A stretch of DNA of 64,000 bases from Symsagittifera roscoffensis (lineage: Eukaryota; Xenacoelomorpha; Acoela; Convolutidae), in the NCBI RefSeq assembly GCF_963678635.1, contig NC_087063.1:42112759-42176758 (forward strand), written 5' to 3'. The position numbers were made by a program, and so were the translations under genes. Below are positions 58,309 through 64,000 of the stretch, one piece after another. Below the pieces are notes generated by a model. That model did not search any database. It worked only from the letters and a program-made list of their open reading frames with translations, and was not told the DNA's origin. Position 1 is the stretch's first letter; every line of letters starts with the position of its first letter.

Positions 58309-60613
58309 CTAATAATGATTATGTATATATTTTTTGGAGGTAATTTACCGAATTTTATTTCCAACGGTAAATTACCCTGAATCCTAATATGTTCATTTCA
58401 TCATAAGAAAAACACTTAATGGAATAGACATCGTGATACGAAGGAAACTAATTATGTTTAAAAATTTGCTACTTTTTAGACATAAAATCAAAAACAAGTA
58501 CAATACTAAAACAAGGATAACCGGTTACTGTGTAAGTAGCACAGAATGTTCCGACCAAAACAATTTTTTTAAAATTAGGGTCGTTTTTTCTGGGTGGTGT
58601 GATTTAAAAAAACTGAGCAAAAAAAATAGGCAAATGCTACATTAATACTCAAATAGGCCAATTGGAAAACAGTTTTTGTAGAAAAATAGCTAGAAAAATG
58701 AAAAAAAAATCGTAAAAACAATTCAAAAATTTTTCAAAATTTTTTTTAAATTTTGTTGCAGAAACTTTATGAACTTTTGTAAGGTTTGAATCTTAAATAG
58801 CGCTAAAAATTCCAGAAACTAACTTTGTTCCAGTAAAATAAATTTTCTCGGCTTAATTTAAGCTTAAATAGGCTATTGTAAGCCTGCAAGCACATTCTAT
58901 TCGCTCGAAATTAGACCAAAATCAAAAACTTCAAACCGGTTTTTCTAGACATCAAGTAATTTTTTAAAAATTTTTAAGATAATTCGAATCACTACTGAAA
59001 GGGTTTTAATATGATATATCACTCGACCCACTCCGATAATTATTTGTGGTACTTGATTTTGCGTGAAAAAAAAGAAAAAGATTAAAAACTAAAAAACACA
59101 AAGTTCCTCCACTTTTTTCAAATGTTCGGAACAAAAATCATTTATCGCAGATATGTAAAAAAACGGTTGCAAAGTTGATTTTTTGTAGTAAAAATTACAA
59201 AAGTTTAGTTGAAGTAAATGTTGCGCTCCGCACATCAGAAACCAAAAAAATCTATTTGTTCAATTTCTGATTTTTGTTCAGACTTTCGAAGACTGTACGG
59301 AATATATATTGTGTTTAAATATGAAATGTGTTGCGCAATATTTATTTCACTCAAAGTTTCCCATTTGCTTAAGGCTCATTACTCCGAGACAAAGCAAAGA
59401 GAATAGCAGTCCCAGTTTTTTTTCAATTTGATGAAAAATTAACCGACGCTCAAAAAGTTGAACCAAAGTTGAAGTTTAATCTATAAGCAACCCATATAGG
59501 GCTTGTGGTCTTAAATTTTTTGTGTTTCTGAGTTCTAATCTACAAAACGAACCTCCAATTTTGAAAACCGCGGAATAATGATTTTTCCTAATTAAGCGGT
59601 GAAAAAACATAAGCGCACCACCAAAAGCCCTTTCCTTCAGTGATGCTTCAGTCCTTAGATTTAAATACTAATCTGATCTCAAAAGCTAACCTTGCTAAAA
59701 TGAAGAAGCCAAAATGGGGAATAAAAGATGCCCTGATGGGTGAATTATACCCAGATTAAAGACGAAAGCATGTTTTGTTATCTTTTAATCATACCGCCAT
59801 CCACTTAGACGATGCATGTTATAACTTCAGATAGTCAAATTGAACAAATTCCTTATTGAGGAATAAGCCTAAGCTCTAATGACAGTCCCTTCAAAACCCT
59901 CACAACGAAAGAATTTAATTTTGTTTAGCCTCCAATTTTGGTACAAGAAAAAGAAATATAATTAATTTTAAAAATTGTTCACTCAGGCACAGTTGTTTCT
60001 GTAATTCATCAACGGGCTTTTCAAATTAATTTACAATCATTTCAAAAAAAGATAGCAAAAAGAGCCCTTTTTCTGAACAAAAGAGGCTCTAATTAGAATT
60101 TTTAGGGATGGCTTGTCAAATATGGAAATTAGAATACGGGGTCGAGAGAAAGTGGTTCTTAGCTAGTAAGTGGATGACTGATTCTGTCCAACTAGGTTAT
60201 CATACCCCTTGCCCAGCTAGTTTCTGTTATCATTACGTCAGAAAGATAAATTGGCACTCATTACCATTTTTAGACCTCGACCTAAAATGTTTCATTTTGA
60301 CCAAAATGACTGAAATTTAAAATGATTTTATAGAGTTTAAAACGCTGTTAAGCTAGTTTGATTTGTAGTCTTCTGCGGATATATTGTAACAGGGCTGAAT
60401 CTAGAAAAAATTAAAATGCCGAATTTTTAATAGAGTGACTTAAATTGAGTGACATAAGTAAAAATAGACTGCGTTTCCCCTGAAAAAGTAAAAAAAGACT
60501 CAACTAAGCCGAAACTTCGGGTGTTTTTTAGTAAAATTCCAACATAAAATTCGCTTTTTGGCACAATTTTTGTCCCTGTTTCGTGATTCAAATGAAATTA
60601 ATCCAAATCTTGT
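58309..60613. other. Non-coding stretch
   Basis: No gene supported. GAATGTTCCGACC near 58.55 kb and TTGTTCAGACTTTCGAAGAC at 59.27 kb are stray HINE-like termini. The remainder is AT-rich with homopolymer runs. Confidence 0.45.
58950..59075. repeat. Dispersed repeat, copy 2
   Basis: ACTACTGAAAGGGTTTTAATATG, CACTCGACCC, CTCCGA and GGTACTTGATTTTGCGTG match 54900-55040. Confidence 0.65.
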
Positions 60614-60752
60614 TGTTCCGATTTTCAAAGAAAGTTACATAATATTTGCCATCGGGTGCTTTTTTGCCAGACCAGTTCCGACTTTTTAAATAGCCCTTTT
60701 TTTAACCCTTTTTCTTGCCATGTGAAAAAAAATTGTGGTCCTGAGATCAAAT
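60614..60752 (+). mobile_element. HINE-like element, 5' part, cut by the next copy
   Basis: TGTTCCGATTTTCAAAG at the start, then TCGGGTGCTTTTTTGCCAG and GTGGTCCTGAGATCAAAT. It breaks off exactly where an inverted full-length copy begins. Confidence 0.65.
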
Positions 60753-61247
60753 ATAACAAGACTGTTCGTACATCAGGGCAAAGCCCTGAATGTTCCGACT
60801 GTCCCTTATTTCATATCGTATAGTTTTGGGAAAATAAAGTATTGAAAACCTATACATATTCTTTTGGACAAAATCAAAGTGCAAAATTTTGAGTCGTATG
60901 AATTTAATACGACCAATTAGCTAGCCTCAATTCAATTTGAAACAATTTTGTTGAGCGGAATAATTCGCCACGCATAAATAATTCGCCTTACGCTCTCAGC
61001 AATAGAAACAAATTTTTTCATAATTTGTCCAGAACATGGCCAATTTGGCAATTTTCAAACCCTCAGAGCTTTACAAAAAAGAATTGGAAGTAAAATAACT
61101 CTTGAAATATGAACTCAAAGAATCGATTTTTTCAATGGGGTATAAAGTTTTTGTTGTAAGCTATTATTTCGATCGGCGTAAATTGACCGAATAAGAAAAA
61201 CACACCGAGCATAAATATTCCGTTTTCTTCGAAAGTCGGAACAAAGA
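60753..61247 (-). mobile_element. HINE-like element, full length
   Basis: Reverse orientation. ACAAGACTGTTCGTACAT, perfect hairpin CAGGGCAAAGCCCTG, AATGTTCCGACTGTCCC, then the interior. The end is TTCGAAAGTCGGAACA. It is the best preserved member of the subfamily with the GTGAATTAT/CCGCAC interior. Confidence 0.8.
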
Positions 61248-61289
61248 GATAGTTTACTTGTAATCAACTTTAAAAACCTTATGAAAGAT

Positions 61290-61745
61290 CGAAAGTTCCT
61301 TACTGTTCCGACTGCACTTAAAGGCCAATTCTATATTTTTGACTGAAATTTTGACCAAATAATCTTGACAATTAGTTTCCTTTTTTCAATTTTTTCTCTC
61401 ATGCACTAATGGCGCTTACGAATGGGTTTATTTAGCATCTATCCTAATGTTAAGACCAAATTGTTTGCCTCAATTTAATTTAGAACACATTTCAACCCGC
61501 CATTTTGAAAGAACACAAAGAGTAGACGTAAATTTTTCCAACCTGACCGAGTTCCGAGTTAGCAATTTCCAACATTACAAAAAAATTTAACATATTATTT
61601 TTTTAGTTTTGAGCTGCGGATAACGATATTTTTCGGTTGTTTTTTAAAAAATTTTTTGTCAAAATTGCTTAGTTAAAAAGTCGAAAACTTACTGAATAAA
61701 AAACTGCCCAGCATAATTATTCCGTTTTCGTCAAAAATTGGAACA
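61290..61745 (-). mobile_element. HINE-like element, lacking the 3' hairpin
   Basis: Reverse orientation. CTGTTCCGACTGCACTTAAAGG marks the subterminal repeat, and the other end is ATAATTATTCCGTTTTCG then AAATTGGAACA. The GC hairpin expected before 61290 is not found. Confidence 0.55.
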
Positions 61746-61834
61746 AAAATATCACTTTGCAATTTCAAAACTATTTCAAAGACATTGAAGACCAGCGGTT
61801 TATTCAGGACTTGGTACTAACACGAGAAGTCTTG
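61746..61834 (+). mobile_element. HINE-like 3' end fragment
   Basis: GGTTTATTCAGGACTTGGTAC followed by AACACGAGAAGTCTTG. It could be the far end of the copy that starts at 60614, with two inverted copies inserted between. Confidence 0.45.
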
Positions 61835-62366
61835 TTATGGTTGTTATGTGGTTAAAAACAAATACGTGATCTCAGATACAACAAAAAAAAACATTTCAAG
61901 AAAGTTTTGTGCTCATACGAAAATTGACTTCGATTTTTAACAACTTTCGTCAAACGTTTATTTTTATATTGAAAAGTTGGTCGTATCCAAGCAAAAAATT
62001 GATTGTTTCCACAGCTTTTAATTGGTTTGACTAGTTTTGCTTAAACTTAATTAATAAACTACACGTTTCGATTTTGTTTATTTTCTTCTCAACCAAAACA
62101 TAGTAACTTGTATCAATTTGAGTCGTACTAGTATGACCGCCCAGCTTGCTAGTATGACCGCTCCATTTGGAGTAATTTTGAGTGACAGGGTTTTTGCTCA
62201 GGTTTTCATCATCATAGATAGTTTTAAATTAGTGCCTATAAATTAGTCCAGAACATGGTCGAATTTTCAAATCCCATAAATTCACAAAAAAATAATCGCA
62301 GATCGGAAAATGTTTTTATTTGAACATATAGAACCAATTTAATTATTGATAAAAATGAATAGTTTA

Positions 62367-62683
62367 TCATTCGAATAATATTGTTGCCCTGAGCTTAAGT
62401 TTAATAAGATATTTTACCTCGGATCATTTTTTGTAACGTTATGGGGGTTTAAAGATTGTCATTTTGGCAATTATTTGCCATAATTGATTTGTTACATGGA
62501 GCAAAATCTATCCTCTTGTACTTTATATGGCGTGTGGGGGTGATTTTTATTGAAAAAGTCTAAATTTAAGAAAAAAAAATCATTTTATTCTATTATATTC
62601 AATTTTTCTATGTTTTTACTGCTCCATAAACTTTAAAGTCAGTCGGAACCTTCAGGGCTTTGCCATGATTCGAGCAGTCTTGT
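62367..62683 (+). mobile_element. HINE-like element, 5' truncated
   Basis: TTGTTGCCCTGAGCTTAAGTTT, GGCGTGTGGGGGTGATTTTT, AGTCAGTCGGAACCTTCAGG, hairpin CAGGGCTTTGCCATG and ATTCGAGCAGTCTTG. It is close to the copy at 21708-22240. Confidence 0.7.
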
Positions 62684-64000
62684 TTTTGTCTAAACTTGTC
62701 ACACCGAGCTCAAATTTTTAGTGAATTTTTTGATAGACGGAAAAAGTTTCTCTAAATGCCAGACATTATTACATTCAGTGTTAATTAATCTCACGGCATT
62801 TCCATTTGAATTTTTTGCTAATTCACCACCAACTGTCATTGATGAGAAAAATACTGAACAAAAGCTTGAGCACGATTATGAAGTGACATGATGAGATAAA
62901 GAGATGGTGATTTCACAATTTAATCATCTCAAATTTATGTTTACAATCAATAATGTTGTCAGCGAAATTAAGAAAAGGCAAACTCGCTATCAAACGAACC
63001 GCGAAGTGGCCTTTTGTTTGCTATATCTTCTTCTATTTCTTCATCTAGAAGTTTATTCTAGACTAAGGCTAGGTTGAATTAAGTCTAGACGACAAGACAA
63101 CTGAGCAGTCCTTTGGTGATTTCAACTTTCTAATCCTCTTAGAAACCCCAGAAAGCCTCTTTGAAAACGATAAGTTTCTTCTGTTTGTCAAAGATATGTC
63201 TGATTAAGAACAATTTTTAGCTGTCTTCAGAGCTCACAAAACATGATAACGACTCGAACAGGAAAAAGGTTTCGGTCCATAATTGTTTTCCATGCTTTTC
63301 GTGTCCAGGCGTTTTTAACTCTTCATACTACGGTATTAGTTATGAACAACGTGTTCAAATACTTATAAGATGACTACAAACTGAACTTAAACTGTCATGA
63401 TTTTAAACAAATCTGTAGTCGGCTATCGAATGTTGACAATGAGATACAAGGCAAGTCAATTAATTTTTATTCTAATTTTCACTTCATTTCAAGTTTCAAC
63501 ATATGGGGTCAAAACATTATTTAGTAGATCTTCCACTGTATGTTTAGTCGGGAGTCAGTCGGCATTTTTAAGCTCGACAAGAAATCAGAGCTACTTGAAA
63601 ATAGTTTCATTCGCCAAAACTTATGCACAATACTCTTTGCAGGTGTTTTGCCCAATTAAAGAAAATAAACAATTAAATACATTCTTCGGGCGAGCAGACA
63701 ACAATTTGTGAGATTTAGATGATCGCCGAAGTGATGATCGCTCCAACAAAAAAATCAAAGAAAAATTGAAATAAAACTATTCGAGGAAATCCGTTTGAAA
63801 CACTTGCTAGACACTGGAGAGAAAAGCCCTAAATGAGTAAGATTATTACCTAATGATTAATTGCTAGTACGAGCTTGATACCTACACAAAGTGTGCTGCG
63901 TTTGCACGCATTCACGCGGAACTTAGTTGTAAAACATTGGTGTAGTTTTCAGCAAAATTATTAGACAATTTCCTAAATTTCTGAATTAATTCTGACCTTG
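62684..64000. other. Non-coding stretch at the window end
   Basis: No gene supported. A 104-codon frame at 63397-63711 has a hydrophobic N-terminal stretch but no family signature and no support from splice sites. Confidence 0.4.

Noticed and set aside
63397-63711. 104-codon frame with hydrophobic N-terminal stretch
   Set aside because: It does start with ATG, but I see no domain, no splice support and no good composition. It may be a chance frame near the window end.

Overview
The window reads as a scaffold piece from an AT-rich, repeat-rich animal genome, probably a non-vertebrate metazoan. The evidence is a rhodopsin-type GPCR split by GT-AG introns up to about 10 kb long, a BEL/Pao-type LTR element (a metazoan lineage), a Helentron-type non-autonomous repeat family, and a 200-N scaffold gap at 44541-44740. 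I cannot assign a phylum. There are no bacterial-style operons, and almost all short open frames are chance frames in AT-rich DNA.

Layout. 1-9.5 kb is mostly unannotatable AT-rich DNA. It holds a 12-bp minisatellite (1081-1128), three 548-bp tandem units (1353-2996), each ending in two long hairpins, and a small direct duplication near 5.3-5.5 kb. 9.5-22.3 kb is a stack of fossils. An old LTR element with Ty3/Gypsy-like Gag signatures (about 9532-22299) was invaded by a BEL/Pao element on the minus strand (12048-21020, with LTRs, 5-bp target duplication, Lys-type primer site and leader repeats). Its right LTR was separately invaded by a Helentron-like element. The BEL LTR carries a tRNA-like sequence, and the BEL leader carries an additional open frame before Gag.

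22-28.6 kb is non-coding DNA with several Helentron-associated (HINE-like) elements. 28.7-34.2 kb is an array of about five 1.08-kb units. Its left edge lies in a fold-back, and its right edge merges into a hAT-like MITE that has another copy nested in it (34218-35077). The units hold an unusually conserved core with a 51-codon frame.

37.7-58.3 kb (minus strand) is the one convincing host gene: a divergent class A GPCR. TM1-5 lie in one exon (48738-49691), and TM6-7 plus the tail in another (37726-38314), joined in phase across a 10.4-kb intron. Two upstream exons (50175-50718 and 57073-57763), and possibly a third (58197-58308), have good splice sites and matching phases. They would give a very long, polar N-terminal extension if they belong to the same gene. 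Introns and flanks are full of HINE-like copies, some nested and some head to tail. 58.3-64 kb holds more of these repeats and no gene I can support.
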